In this document: positions 36,357 to 49,504 of the stretch, one piece after another
How positions within the stretch are numbered: the stretch's first letter is position 1
Layout of the letters: every line of letters starts with the position of its first letter
Source of the DNA: Steromphala cineraria
Lineage: Eukaryota > Mollusca > Gastropoda > Trochida > Trochidae
Direction of reading: 5' to 3'
DNA length: 64,000 nucleotides
NCBI GenBank assembly: GCA_916613615.1
Contig: OU744732.1
Coordinates: 44,941,227-45,005,226, forward strand
The notes under the pieces: model-generated
What the model saw: only the letters and a program-made list of their open reading frames with translations
Databases searched by the model: none
What the model was told of the DNA's origin: nothing
Made by a program: the position numbers and the translations under genes

Positions 36357-38277
36357 ATATGTATATATATATGTAGACTTTGATACTCATGGTTTAAGGT
36401 CCTGTCTGGGGTTCGAATCCCTTGTTGGAAGTGAAAATGATATTTCTTCCTTTTGAAAATATTTGAAATCAGAAACACCTGTTGGAGTGTCCAGTCTTGG
36501 TGATATACGTCTGGATTGATTTGGATGAAATAAACAAATCCGTCTGATTGAAAATATTTTAAATTATTTACTTATCAAATTATTTTAAAACGAAGATATC
36601 TTTTGCGTTGTCAATCCAGGGATTGTCATGCATTGCTCCCATTTTCTTTGTCTAATAGGATTATGAACTCTCGAAAAAGAATGAAATCGGTTATAATAAA
36701 TAATTATAAATATCAGTATCACGTTAATCTATACAATTTTGATGTTATCCAAATAAGTTATTTTCTCAATATACGATCAATTAACTGTTTCAGGTATAAG
36801 AATATAATAACAAATACATTTATGGTATTAATTTTTTATTCAAGCTATTTCAATTTTTGTTCATTAAGTTTTATTTGATTAAATGATTAAAAAGTAAAAA
36901 CATTTTTCAAACGATTCAGTGATGATCTCCCTGCTCCAGTTTCGTATCGATTGTCACCTTCTTCTATGATGGTACACCTTAATGTCTTTCCAACATTCTC
37001 AAAATATATATTCGCAAGATTTTACATGTTTGAGTATAAACAAAAGTAAAATCCATCTCCCAAATAAGTATTTTTTTGTCTGAATATGCTAAAATCTTCA
37101 ATATTATCTTCAAATTCAATAAACTATTTTATAACATTCTCTTGATCTAAGTGCCTGTCACTTAAACATCAAAAAGTGAGATACATATTCTTCCTTTAAT
37201 ACACACCAAATGCCAAAATAGGTTGTATTTTACCAGAGAACGACCACTCTGTTAGTTGTCTGTCAGTATGTCCACTGTCCATTTGTCCTTCAAATCATCA
37301 TCAGCATCATCCTAATAATTATTATTGCCCACACCAAAATCATATACCAAAATCCAAAAAGATACACGCATTTTCATATCCAAAGAATAGCTCTGACTAT
37401 GCAGGCGTATATCAATTACAAGCGAGCGATCGCTCTGGTAGTTGTCTGTCCGTGTCCACTGTCCTCTGGACACCTACTGGACAGTGTCCAGACGAGCACG
37501 TGATGACACCTGAAGCTGATTGTGATGTATCGGTGGTCACAATAGCCTTTAAATCCTCACAAACACCTCTAATCGAGACAAGCTGATGTCCAGCTCCGGA
37601 CAATGCACGGACAATGACCAACAAATAGCCCTAATGATCCCCGTCTGATGGTGAGATGGTCCGTGCTAATAGTACTATCATATCACTGGGAACCTTAAAG
37701 GGGCAGCCTGTGTTCAAACGGGGTAATTGATGACAGGATGGACTAGATAGTCAATGGACATGTAAATGGTCATTCTAAGTGGACATTGGCGTGAAAAGCT
37801 GTGTAAACAATCCCTTGATGTGATACTCTCCCTGGGCTAACTTGTCAACAGGGATAATAGGAAGAGGGTTTTATCTTGTCAAAGGCTTGGGTTCGAGTCC
37901 AAGTTTTTATTGATGGGCTGAAACAGGATGGAACATCTTGTTCTGTCCCCCACTGACCACTTAAATGACCGTTATCTTGTCCTATGACATGTTTATAACC
38001 ATAGGTTCCGTTGTTGGTCAGGGATACCACTTAACGGACTCGATTAGTGTCTCTTGATGACATCTTTATTTGCAATATCAGTAAACCGTATAAATCGATC
38101 ATTTTACAACTTCATTTTAATATGTAAAAAATACTATTGAAAATACAAAACAACCATTACGTGCCTTATATATTTGATTAAAAAAGAAACATCTACAATT
38201 ATTATTTAGTTTTCATTATATCAGTTAGATGTATGCTGTTAAATGGTATATTCAGTATTGTTTTATTTCAGATAATT

Positions 38278-38596
38278 TTAAAGGGGCAGTAGCACGTTTA
38301 AGTGGGGATATAAGGTAATGTGAGGAATATGAAAATATATGGTTCTAATTGAAAGACAATATATACATAATGTTAAGTTCAGCCATGCGATTCCCTTTTC
38401 TTACACAAAATGAATTAAAGGAGTTCACAAAGTGAACTATATGTGAATCTTTATAATTTGTTCTCTTACTATGGATGATTGGTTTGTTAGTGGGATTTGT
38501 GACACTATCAAAATAATACATTGAGCATTAACGTATAATCATCAGTGAAAATTTGAAAATATAAACTGAAACAAAAATGTGCTACTGCCCCTTTAA
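38278..38596 (+). mobile_element. MITE family A copy
   Basis: TTAAAGGGGCAGTAGCACG on the left and GTGCTACTGCCCCTTTAA on the right, with TTAA at both ends. The interior is about 40 bp shorter than in the copy at 24190, and the GGCCGCC phrase is replaced. Confidence 0.8.
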
Positions 38597-38679
38597 GAAT
38601 CTTTAATTTTAACTATATTGTGGAAGTGCATCTGATATATTTCATTCAGATAAAAAGAAACATATATAAATATAAACTT

Positions 38680-38706
38680 TAAAAAAATGTGCTACTGCCC
38701 CTTTAA
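38680..38706 (+). mobile_element. Solo right terminus of MITE family A
   Basis: The 20-bp end ATGTGCTACTGCCCCTTTAA reappears about 110 bases to the right of the full element with no partner left end. The bases just inside also match (AAATATAAACT). It could mark a nested or aborted insertion, or a local duplication. Confidence 0.65.
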
Positions 38707-39349
38707 GCTAACAAAGACGTAGAGATCCAGACAAGCTGCAAAGATTTCGTTTTGATATCTGCATATGCACATTTGAAAATAAGAATACATATGCACTACA
38801 CGTGTCACATCCTTTGTTTTATGTTTACTCTTTTAACTTTAGATTGCCAAATAACCTTTCATACTTGAGAGCATGTAGATAACCACAAATATTTAATTTA
38901 TAGAAACATAGACCAATTAATAATATTTTAAGGAATACTTCAAAGAAACCTATAATTTTTATATCTGTCCACCTTTCCACCTATTTGTAAAGATGAAATT
39001 AAAATAAAAGGACTAAAATTCTGACGTTTTATTGATAACTCCGATAAAGCAAAACTTAAATGAATTATTTACAATTGATTTAATTTCCACTGAAAGGCGT
39101 TATTCAATTGAGGCAAATCATAAGTTTATTCCAAGACAGAATTCAATATTTGTCCAGAGAACATATGAAAATTGGATATATCTAGACTGTTAATGAGTCT
39201 ACTCCGTATTTCTTTCACAAAGTTCAACGTGTAGGACTACAAGGTCTGTATTAATATACAAACTATTTCAATGTTACATACGCCAAAGGAGCGGAATGAA
39301 TTTTTGTGAAGACAAATATCGAAGGGATACTAATTCATTATCCTTTTCA

Positions 39350-39600
39350 GGATCCTGCTGGAGACACCAACAAATTGCAACCTTGGTCTCATCCTGTGTT
39401 GTGTCCCTGGGCGAGACACTTCATCCACATTGCAGTCAGTCCAGCCAGCTGTTAAAATCGGTACCTGAAAACAGGATGTACAAGCGCTAAGTAGTAGCTG
39501 TGAAACAGCAACCCTTTCAGGGTAACGATGTATGTAGCGCTTTGAACATGACGTAGAAAAGGTGCCATACATATCTACATTATTATCATTATCATTTACA
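39350..39600 (+). mobile_element. SINE copy with degenerate tRNA head
   Basis: It shares with 21617-21885 the central domain (GACACTTCATCCACATTGCA...CAGCTG...GGTACCTGAAAACAGG) and the GCGCTTTGAACATG tail. It ends in a TTATCATTATCATT simple repeat typical of LINE-primed SINE 3' ends. The tRNA-like head is too diverged to show both boxes. Confidence 0.6.
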
Positions 39601-41609
39601 TGATCTTGATTGAAAATAACTCAGAGTAGGAGAACAGCAAGGTACGAGCTTAGGTTCGATCAGGGTTAAATGAGATTTCTTTGTGAAATAATGTGGCCAA
39701 TTCGAATTGGTGATACAGTTAATGAAATGAATTAATATAACAAGTGGGAATATGTCAGCAAGTTCCCTTTCTACACACACAAAATCCGGTTGTAGCGTTC
39801 CTTTAAATCTCAAACAGTAGCTGAAATATAAACTGGTATATAATGAGCTGAAGCAAGGGCATCCCGTCTGTGAAGATATTTCCTGTAAGTCTCGATGATG
39901 CTCGTTTTAGACAGGATGAAGGCTCTGAAAGGAAATACAGCTCAAGGATGCTTTACTGAGAGACGGAAGATTATAATTGCATGGACTAAGAAGATCTACT
40001 TGACCCACACCAACCTGTTTATATTTTTATCGGATTTCTGCCAATAGCTTTAAAACAGTTTAATTAGACACGTGCTAGGTTCGATTCTTATCTATCTCAA
40101 GTTTTAAAAAACATGTTAATCTAAATAAGATTGGACTTAGAAGATATCCTTGACCAAGACCAAATATTTTACATCACTTTCATTTTACTATACGTTTTAC
40201 AAATGCTACTTGATTGCTTTAAAGTATAGTTAAGATTGATTCTATGGGTGTTTTCTTTTCAATAAACAAAGAATTGGATGGATAAAGAGCATTTCCTTGC
40301 CTCACACAAAGATGGTTATAATTGTCTTAGCTTTTCCTTAAACGTTGAAAAAATTTGCACGTGTTATATTTAATTCTATTCATAGTCAAATAAACGTGGA
40401 CATTTGCCCTTCAATTTGAATGTAAATTTAAACATATGAAATATGGCATTTCTTTGACAATTTATTGTATTATTGTCATTATGTCAATTACGGATAGCAC
40501 GTGAGAGCTCAAATTCAAATAAATTAAATGATATTTCACACTTTCATATTCAAAGTGTCTTAAACTTGATTTCGTGAGAACGTTGACTTATTTAAAAAGA
40601 ACAAGAATTTGTACTGAAATTTCAATCTGGCAATGACAGAAAGCTCTCAAAACGGCTAATTCTTTGTTTGACCAACACGTTTATAGTATTCGTTTTTAGA
40701 GCATTATGTGTTGCAAAATCTCTATTATGACAGAACAGTTCTTTGTTTTGCAAATAAGTTTATAGTTTTTGCTTTCAAGATATCATTTGTTGCAAAAAAC
40801 TAGATTTACGATGTAGCAGCGGTTGATTGTAGTTCCTCTCTCTGAATTTGACATCGTTATATACGACCATAGCCGGTTATTGTGTTTGAAGGAGCGCTGT
40901 CCTTTGTGGCCACTAATGTGGCCCTAATGTCTCTTAACCCCTGGGCATCTCACGTAATTTTAGACCACTGACCTTTCATCGGATAATTATCAAGCACTGA
41001 CCAATTCAGCACACCTGTAATCAAGATCTCCGGTTACCTCGGTGTCCGAGACAGTGTTCGCGATTTGATTTTTTATCTGCACCGACGTTATTGTCAGAAG
41101 AACCATCTGGCGGTGAAAAACAGAATAATTAAAACACATCAGACACTCGTGGTCTATTGACTAACTGTTTAAAGTTGCTTAGAACCTTCCAAACAGAGTT
41201 TCCTATTACAGAGAGATTTGTTTACTTTATTCATAACAGAGTTTATTTGTTACAACATTTCTGAATGACCGGCGTGCAGTGTCCACACTGAAAGCAAGTT
41301 GGATACAATCAGAGATTTTTTGGGATTTTTTCGTTTGTCCTTTTCAAGTGATATTTGCTTGGATGAAACTAGATTTCTGTGAAAGTAACAAGTCGACGAG
41401 TCGTATAAAATGTTTTAAATTGCCTTTTAATGAAATATTGAAATAAGCTTAGCTTCGAAAAATAATCATTGATTTTAAGATATATAATGAGACCATCAAA
41501 TGGGAATAAATATTGTCTCATATCGGTTGTAATTCTTCTTATTTCCTTCAGATTTAAAATTGTTGTTATTTTGTTTGTTGTTTTCCCTATAAAGTATAAT
41601 AACAACTGG
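39601..41609. other. Intergenic stretch with conserved-looking patch at 40820-41130
   Basis: No gene is supported. The patch has high complexity and sites resembling RUNX (TGTGGCC), GATA and TGACC motifs. It is a candidate noncoding element only. Confidence 0.35.
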
Positions 41610-41880
41610 TAAAATAGTCAAAAATCTCATTACACTTGCCAATCATCGGAGGACAAAGTATAAAGATTCACATAAATTCCATTGGCAGCCATTTTGTGTG
41701 AACACCTTTAATTCATTTTGTGTAAGAAAAAGAAATCGCATGGCTAAACTTTACCTTATATATTTGATTTATTACTGCTTCATTTAGTTTAAAAACATTG
41801 TCTTTTAATTGAAACCATTAACTTTCATTTTTCTGACATCACCTTTTATCCCCCCTAAAACGTGCTACTGTCCCCCTTTG
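41610..41880 (-). mobile_element. MITE family A, degraded copy lacking one end
   Basis: It runs in the opposite orientation to 24190-24548, with CAGCCATTTTGTGTGAACACC and the terminal AAAACGTGCTACTGTCCCC. The other end is missing and the retained end has an extra C. Confidence 0.7.
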
Positions 41881-43199
41881 AACACAGCGTGCAAATATTC
41901 AAAAAATGGTCAGTGAATATAACCGTCAACTAATTCCAAATACCGACAATGTTTTGCAAAACTATATAGGGGTAATTTCAATGTACATGAACCTTCATTG
42001 TAAAACATACATCCTCTCCCTTTTCTGGTAGCTTATGCTTTGTTTCGTTAACTAATTTCAGTAAACATTATGTACCAATACGTTGTAGTCAACTTTTAAT
42101 TTTCGATATCTGATTGACACCACGGGGTCCAATGACATTGGTATTTCGGATTGTGCTTTAGCAGTCATAATTCAGTCATAAATCCCCAAATTCATTTTAT
42201 AATTATTTATTCCATTACTTCATGACAATGTGCTTGAATAAATTTTGTATCATTCAGCCGAACATATTTATCAATTACGCAGTAATATTGTTAATTAAGT
42301 TATGTTCAGTCCAAATGAACCTTTACTTACATAGCATACCTATCGATAAACCACAATGATTCTTTCATTTTTGTATTTTAAATATGACATCGTGTCAAAA
42401 TTAAATTCCTTTACAAATGTCTGGTTTAAATCGCTTTATCTTCCCAAACATCGAACTCAAAATCTTAGTGTTATTCAATTTCAAAATTACAATCCTTTAA
42501 AAGCGATGGATCATCTGATGTCCCGAGGAGGGTATTCATGAATATTAATATGTGAAATCAACACCTTGTCAAAATCAATAACTCATTTTTGTGTGAAGAG
42601 AAAACGTCTTTTAACGTTCTTACTTTGGATTCAGTTTACCATACTGTATTTTATACCAATAGAAAAGTCCAATTTAACCATAAAAATATATTGCTTGGTT
42701 TTAAGAATAAGACATTCATCATCAGTTTGTTGTTTACAATAATCCTTTTATCACCCAAAGGAACAAAATATAATCTTTTATGAATAAAATATTCCCTGTA
42801 AGCACGAAGGATAATTCTATGTTCCTTATAAAACATCTTTAATATTATAATCTGAAAATTACAACATGTCAAAATTTGAATGAAACGGGGCTTGACGATG
42901 TTGTTTTATAAACAGTGATCCACGTGTTAAACTTTTAAACCTTTAAAACTGTCACAATTCATGTCAATATGCAATGTACACGCTTCGAAGGTTGTAAATT
43001 TCAACCTGTCATTAAGTGAAATTTATCTGCATATTTTCTGATTGTCAAAAGCTTTAACCAATTTCTCATTCTCAAATTTTTGGCTCACTTATCGGATTTG
43101 ATACCTTTACCAGACTGTTAATTTAGATTTTATGACAACAGGGGATCCCTCGCGAGACAAATAGTCTTTTGGCAGGCCTTGTCCATTCAGGAGGGATCT
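41881..43199. other. AT-rich intergenic stretch, nothing supported
   Basis: I see no repeat family, RNA gene or credible exon. Short open frames at 42356-42872 have no features. Confidence 0.55.
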
Positions 43200-43541
43200 T
43201 GACCCTTCTTGGCTACCTGTAAAGGGTCAAGCTGACTTTAAAACTGACCATTGGGAGGATACGGCTGATGACTCTGGTCAAAACTGGAGGTGGACACGAT
43301 TTTAGCAGGATTGACCACTTCATGACTTCAGAATGATCACTCTTTCCAACAAAATGACCATTATACCAGACAGAATGACCAACGGTCAAGCCATTGTGGT
43401 CAATGAAGTGGCGTGGAATTTAGTGTGGAACGATCCTCGACTGCACGAATATCCAAGGTGTAAAGAGATTCTAGCAATGATCAATGAAATCTCTACCTGG
43501 AATGTTGCTAAATTGGTTTTAAAGGTCAAGCAAGAATGACC
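43200..43541. promoter_or_regulatory. GGTCA/TGACC half-site cluster 1 (11 sites in 342 bp)
   Basis: Eleven GGTCA or TGACC pentamers, in both orientations with irregular spacing, stand in DNA that is otherwise AT-rich. Fewer than one would be expected by chance. Most read TGACCA/TGGTCA. Such half-sites are recognised by nuclear receptors, and some extended forms fit RUNX or GLI sites. An open frame of 68 codons overlaps but has no features. Confidence 0.4.
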
Positions 43542-45188
43542 TTTTAAAATGATACTTTTGAGGCCCTTTCGTCCGATTTGAACTCAAGAAGCGGAAACCG
43601 CTACCTTTGAGTTTGTAAGATGTTCTTTTCTTCAATTTTGTAGAGATACTTAGAGTTATAATTTGTCACTCGGTTGAAACCTGATGCGAAACTTGCGTCT
43701 CGAGTTTTCTCGTTCTTAAAATCTCGTTTAGCGTGATGTCACAAAGGTCATGGCAGAATTGAACAGTCTGTCTAGAGTGGTTTCAAATCTCGCTGTCATA
43801 AACAATACAAACCTTTTACTGAAATAGAATATCTTTTATTGCTACCACCAAATTTGATTTCATTTGAGTTAAAATCGTTTTATTGGTGGACGCTAATCTC
43901 GCTTTGTATTTGAAAGCCAAGCAATCTGTTTTTTAAGAAAGTTGTTTTTTATTCAGGATTTTCTTTGTTTCAAATGTCTTTGTTGGATAAAGAAAGATCG
44001 TTATTACTTCACCTATATGAAGTGAACAACTTTTAGATAAAAACTATTCTTTTTTACGAAATAATGTTTTGAATCGATTTCGGCATTGCTTTACATACTA
44101 AAATGAATGTGAATAATGCAAATAGATTATTATATATTATACTTCATATATATAATTTGTAGAAGAATGTGTATTTTAAATTGTTTAATTTATCTAGCTT
44201 TTATTCATTAGTTAATAATAATTAATTGATGAAATAATCAGTTTACTGACTGTTTATATTGATTTTTATTATATAACGTGCCAATGACCTAGCGTGATGA
44301 TTTAAATATATTAATGTAATTTTGATATATATCTTTTTGATTAATTACATAAAGGCAACTCTTGCAAATATTCACGATTATGTCATAGGTTGATGATTTC
44401 TACATTAATCGTGATTTCTTAAGAATGCTCTTCCAAATACTTTATATTAATGTTTGTACTGTGAACGAATAAGTGAATAAATCATTGTTAATTCCAACAT
44501 TATATATCACACTAAAAGACATTCCCTCAAACAAGAAATAATCTCTTTTAAAGACATTAAGAAGTTTTGCTCTTAAAGAACAAAATAGTCTGGATTACAA
44601 CTTGTGATACTAGTAGTCGTTGTCAAGGAAGTGTTTTTCACGATTAAGAAGTTGAAATCCAGAAAGATAAAATCACAATAAAGAAGTTGATATCCAGATA
44701 GTGAAAACCGCAACAACGAAGTTGTTTTCCAAAAGATTTGTTCTTCAGAAAAAAAACCCACTATTATATATACTTCAATGGTGTTAGTGACAATGTCTTA
44801 CACAATGGTCAGAACGTTTCAAAAGTTATTTTTCTTTGGGTAAGTTGAGTGTTTTCCTTCATCTTATTTCTTCTTAGCAACATGTTTATCATGATGGCGT
44901 GCCTTTCAAACTAGAACTTAACACTACAGCAAGTTTTAGATGAAAAATTATTCCCAAACGAAAGTCTCCAACAAAGGCCATTATTTCTCAAAAATAATTT
45001 TTAATGATAAGCACTTTAAATTAACTTGACCGTGAAGAATACAATGAGCAGAACTCTCCTATTTGGATGTTTTGATATTTCATATAATTATCAAAATAAA
45101 TAAGAAAGTAATGTGGTAAGACAATCATTGATTATAGCGTTCTTTTTCTCTACAATTTTATTAAGTTTCTTAATGACTTTTTTCTTTT
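43542..45188. other. Intergenic stretch, nothing supported
   Basis: AT-rich sequence. The only curiosity is three successive GAAGTTG...ATCCAG phrases near 44650-44730. Confidence 0.5.
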
Positions 45189-45967
45189 GGCTTTATGATG
45201 ACCACGATGATAATAACTCAAAGTCTTCATGATGAAGACAAACATTCAAGCTTTATAATGACCACCTTGACAATTACTCAAAGTCTTCATGATGTAGACA
45301 ATTATTCAGCCTTTATAATGACCACGATGGTCCTTACTCAAAGTCTTCATGATGTAGACAATTATTCAGCCTTTATAATGACCACGATGGTCCTTACTCA
45401 AAGTCTTCATGATGTAGACAATTATTCAGCCTTTATAATGACCACGATGGTCCTTACTCAAAGTCTTCATGATGAAGACAATTATTCAGCCTTTATAATG
45501 ACCACGATGGTCCTTACTCAAAGTCTTCATGATGAAGACAAACATTCAAGCTTTATAATGACCACCTTGACAATTACTCAAAGTCTTCATGATGTAGACA
45601 AACATTCAAGCTTTATAATGACCACCTTGACAATTACTCAAAGTCTTCATGATGTAGACAAACATTCAAGCTTTATAATGACCACCTTGACAATTACTCA
45701 AAGTCTTCATGATGTAGACAAACATTCAAGCTTTATAATGACCACCTTGACAATTACTCAAAGTCTTCATGATGTAGACAAACATTCAAGCTTTATAATG
45801 ACCACCTTGACAATTACTCAAAGTCTTCATGATGTAGACAATTATTCAGCCTTTATAATGACCACGATGGTCCTTACTCAAAGTCTTCATGATGTAGACA
45901 AACATTCAAGCTTTATAATGACAATGATGACAAATACTAAAAGCCTTCACGATGAAGACAAACAGTA
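45189..45967 (+). repeat. 60-bp minisatellite, 13 units of two types
   Basis: The period is exactly 60 bases with no indels. Units share TTTATAATGACCAC and TACTCAAAGTCTTCATGATG and fall into type A (AACATTCAAGC...CTTGACAAT) and type B (ATTATTCAGCC...GATGGTCCT). The order from 45241 is A, B x4, A x5, B, A-like. Because 60 is a multiple of three and one frame lacks stops, a 257-codon frame crosses the array (45195-45968). I see no other evidence that it is translated. Twelve of 13 units carry TGACCAC, the motif enriched in the flanking clusters. Confidence 0.95.
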
Positions 45968-46213
45968 AAGATGTGCCTGAGTCGTGATATTCTGATTAAT
46001 TTAATAATTAATTCAGAATGCTTAAGCCATCATTCATCCTGTGTATTTTAAAAAATTAGAATTTATGGAACTAAAACGTTTAACAATCTCATGTTTAAAT
46101 TTTTCTGTATTTGAATAAAAAGCAGTTCAATAATCCCTTCATTTTCAACAATATACTATCAACTCCTCTTTATGACAAACTTATTTTTAGAAGTTGAAGT
46201 GCTGTGGTCTTTA

Positions 46214-46346
46214 GGTCAGCGGTGATACCGGACAGCCATTGAGGAAATCCTCTTGAGTTTGAGGGCCAGTTATCCCTCGTTCAGCCCGGCTGACCAGACA
46301 AGTGGACACGGACAGGTGTCACGAGTGACCGCTCGGACAGTGGTCA
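46214..46346. promoter_or_regulatory. GGTCA/TGACC cluster 2 (4 sites in 133 bp, with GGACA sites)
   Basis: Four GGTCA/TGACC pentamers plus several GGACA sites lie in a short GC-richer block. No ORF is present. It belongs with the clusters at 43.2, 47.8, 49.5, 53.1 and 53.7 kb. Confidence 0.35.
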
Positions 46347-46495
46347 ATTTGAAGTAGACTGATAGATGGATTGCTGTAAATGAGATTGTGATAGCTTAAT
46401 AGCGGTTCGTGTTTGGAACGAATTTGTAAAGATGGGGAGATTTCAGGTTTTGATACTTCATATGACTTCGGCTCATGGCTGTATTGAAAGGAGTT

Positions 46496-46858
46496 TTAAA
46501 GGGGCAGTAGCACGTTTTTAGAGGGAATGTAAGGTGATATCAGGAACATGGAAATAAATGGTTCCAATTAAAAGACAATATATCTTAACTAAATGAAGCA
46601 GTGATAATCAAATATATAATGTTATGTTCAGCCATGAAATTTCATTTTCAAAATGAACTAAATGTGTCCACACAAAAAAAGGCCGCCAATGGACTTTATG
46701 TGAATCTTTATAATTCTTTCTCTGACTATGGATGGTTGGTTTGTGTGCTGAGTTTTTTGACACTATCAAAAGAATACGTCTAGTATTAACGTACAGTTAT
46801 CAGTGAATCTTTTTAAATATAACATTTTGAAAAAAAAAACGTGCTCATTCCCCTTTAA
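46496..46858 (+). mobile_element. MITE family A copy
   Basis: It has the same ends and orientation as 24190-24548, with TTAA on both sides. The right terminus is mutated (GTGCTCATTCCCC). The interior keeps the GGCCGCC phrase. Confidence 0.8.
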
Positions 46859-47752
46859 GTCTAGGTCCTAATCAATCAGTTAAAGATTTTATTGAAAAGA
46901 AACTTCAAGGCAAATAAAATATAAAACGTATCTTACCCCATTCCATACTCCAAGTCTTACTTCATTGCATGAGTGGTTATTCTATGATGTAAAAATATGA
47001 AATGCTAAAGTGTCAAAAAAGATACTACAATACGAATTTTGTTATTTCAGCTCTATATAACCGAATTAAGAGAGAAAGAGTGAGCAGGGATTAACATGTT
47101 ATGATTTTCAGCATTTCTGTCAATCCTATTTTCATGAGCCTCAATGTCTTCCAATTTTACTGTCATTTTATTTAAGAATTTCTCTTACAGTTTGTCTCTT
47201 AATGATAACAATATTTTCTTATATGTGTATATCCATAAACATTTAGAAAAAAACCCATTATAACTTACCATCGCAGATACGTCTCCAGGTAAACTAAAGT
47301 AAGGATAAACCAAGAAAATAGTAAAAGCGAATTATGTTTTAATAATCCTTTTCTCTACTCATAATTATGGATCATTTCTAATGTTGATCATGTTTTGAAG
47401 ATCAATTTCTACAATCATGGAAAAACAATATTGCATTTCTTCAAAAGGTGTTTATAATAGACTTTTGAAACGCTCACCCAAATCAAAGTTGGACATTTTT
47501 AGTAATAAGCAAGTGATGATGTTATTTCCAAATGTACGTTATGAATTTATATAAAAAATTAAATCTTTTATTTGTAAAATTATCTTGCAGAACACAAAAC
47601 TCTCTAAAATTCGAAAAGGTGTCTGATATGAATAACATTTCAATGGTCTAAAACCATTATAAGACGCTAACGTCAAGTGATTCCTATTATCAAGCAACAT
47701 CACTATCCCTCATCATCAATCGCTCATCCCCAATCCCCTTTTACCCTCTCAA
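46859..47752. other. AT-rich intergenic stretch, nothing supported
   Basis: No gene, RNA or repeat was recognised. Confidence 0.55.
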
Positions 47753-47983
47753 GGTCACTAAAGGTCAGTCCCTGTCCTGGGAATCGGGCCATCTTCATTG
47801 ACCAGTCACGTGACCCTGGAGTCGAGTGAATCCGGTTGTTTTATTACTACCGCTATGTGAACTTGTGAATGGGCGATCAGTTTTCCATTGATGGTTTATT
47901 GAGTGAAAATATTTGTATTGACCGCTGGTCAGTTTGTGTCCTGAGAAGATGACCACAGGAACGTGTGAAGTGGAAATTTGACC
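47753..47983. promoter_or_regulatory. GGTCA/TGACC cluster 3 (8 sites in 231 bp)
   Basis: There are eight half-sites in both orientations, including AGGTCA forms, a composite TCACGTGACC (E-box fused to half-site) and TGACCACA, which also fits RUNX. It lacks repeats and coding potential. Confidence 0.4.
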
Positions 47984-49504
47984 CATGTGTTTCTGGCGTT
48001 ATCTTTGACATGAGACAAACGACCCAATCCTTTACTCGTGTAACTTGTTGCATAGTGAGTGTTTATAATAATTGTAACCATGTTCAGTTGTAACAATATT
48101 TTTGTAAGAAAACTCAAAATTGACCTGAACAAGAAAGGTGCAAGAAGACGTACGATTGAACTCTAAAATGCAAATTTGTTCTACATGTATAAAAGTAGAA
48201 GAAAAAATCAAATAATTTTTAGATGAAAAGGAGATTGAGATTATTTGATTTCCCTATGTCAAACTAGTAATTTTATCTCGTCTTACACTCAGATTGTAGT
48301 CAATATTATGTTGACCTAGCAAAACCTCTATAAAAGCAAGGTTTGATCTGCAGTGAAATTACAATTCTCCAAGGCTCCTTCTTATCTTTAATAAAATAGT
48401 TTGTTTTGAAAATTATTATTTTTCAGAGACTGAATATAAGTCTAAATTTTATCTAACTTAACTTTTACTGACTATTTTAATGTAATGATAGTTTCTCATA
48501 ACTCTTTTTTAGAGCTTGGCTGATGAAGGTTTAATTTAAAATGTATATAAACAAAGGTGAGACTTTAATAAAATATTTTCTCTCTGTCTGCAAATGAAAG
48601 ACTGTTTACAAACATACAACTGTATGTAAGGATAGCACCTACAAAGATAGAAGAGAGGAAAATGAAAAATTGCAAATAATAATGTAGGATGAAATTCTGC
48701 ACAAGTTTTGAGTTGGTGTTATTGACACCTTTCCTGATCATTCTATGACTCACATTATTAAGTAAATATATAAATTATCATTTCTTAGAAAGACATTAAA
48801 AAATACAATATCAAATATTTTTAGAAATCGGAATACAGAAAAATCTATATTTGTAACTCTGTTAACAATGAAAATATAACAGCTTATTATCAAATCGAAT
48901 ACGAGATTGGAGTTCTTCAATATGATACCATGGGTTTCTTTCCAAAACTAATGACTGTTCCAGTTCACGTCCACTACATGACATAATAGCAGAGGCTATA
49001 TTTACATAATTCCTACGATTTCGAATTCGTTATTCTTTGAGTGCAACGCCTGTCTATTGGATTCTATGAAAGTTGGAACATATGCCCCTCCAGTTGAAAT
49101 CAAGGATGGAGACATATATCAATCATTTGTAATTGTACAGTCCTAGAAGTAACATGGATGATGGTCACATCATTAGTAACTCGAAATTCTACTAAGCTTC
49201 GTATAATTTCAAAGTACAATTTAACACCTCTTTCATGTTCATGCTAATCGCATTTCCTCTCAATGTGTCGTTTTTAAAATTAATATTTACAACTTTTACA
49301 CCAAAATCATTTGAATCATTTATCAACAAAGAGGTTAAATTCACCGGCTTGTAATTAAATTTAATAATGACAGATTTTTCGTTTCTTAATCATTAATTAA
49401 AATTTTAGTCAACACCCCAACACAATAGTTGAATGTTAACATAACACAAATCACTTGAAAGCAGGAAGCATCTGTGAAGATATTGCTTCGATACGCAGCT
49501 TATT
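47984..49504. other. AT-rich intergenic stretch, nothing supported
   Basis: No credible coding frame or repeat family is seen. Confidence 0.5.

Larger units (their letters stand above)
33663..37970 (+). repeat. Tandem duplication, two 2154-bp copies, apparently identical
   Basis: Copy 1 is 33663-35816 and copy 2 is 35817-37970. Every landmark I compared is offset by exactly 2154: the LINE ORF, the B-box-like sites, the GGACA cluster, and even the 22-A run followed by two A8 runs. There are no indels, and I noted no substitutions. The junction is blunt, without obvious microhomology. Either the duplication is very recent, or it is an assembly artefact such as a retained haplotype or a mis-joined long read. 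Confidence 0.95.

Noticed and set aside
43333..43539. 68-codon plus-strand ORF
   Set aside because: No recognisable domain; it overlaps the half-site cluster, whose higher GC explains the lack of stops.
45195..45968. 257-codon ORF through the 60-bp minisatellite
   Set aside because: It is open only because the 60-base unit is a multiple of three with no stop in one frame. There is no signal peptide, splice site or non-repetitive sequence to support translation.
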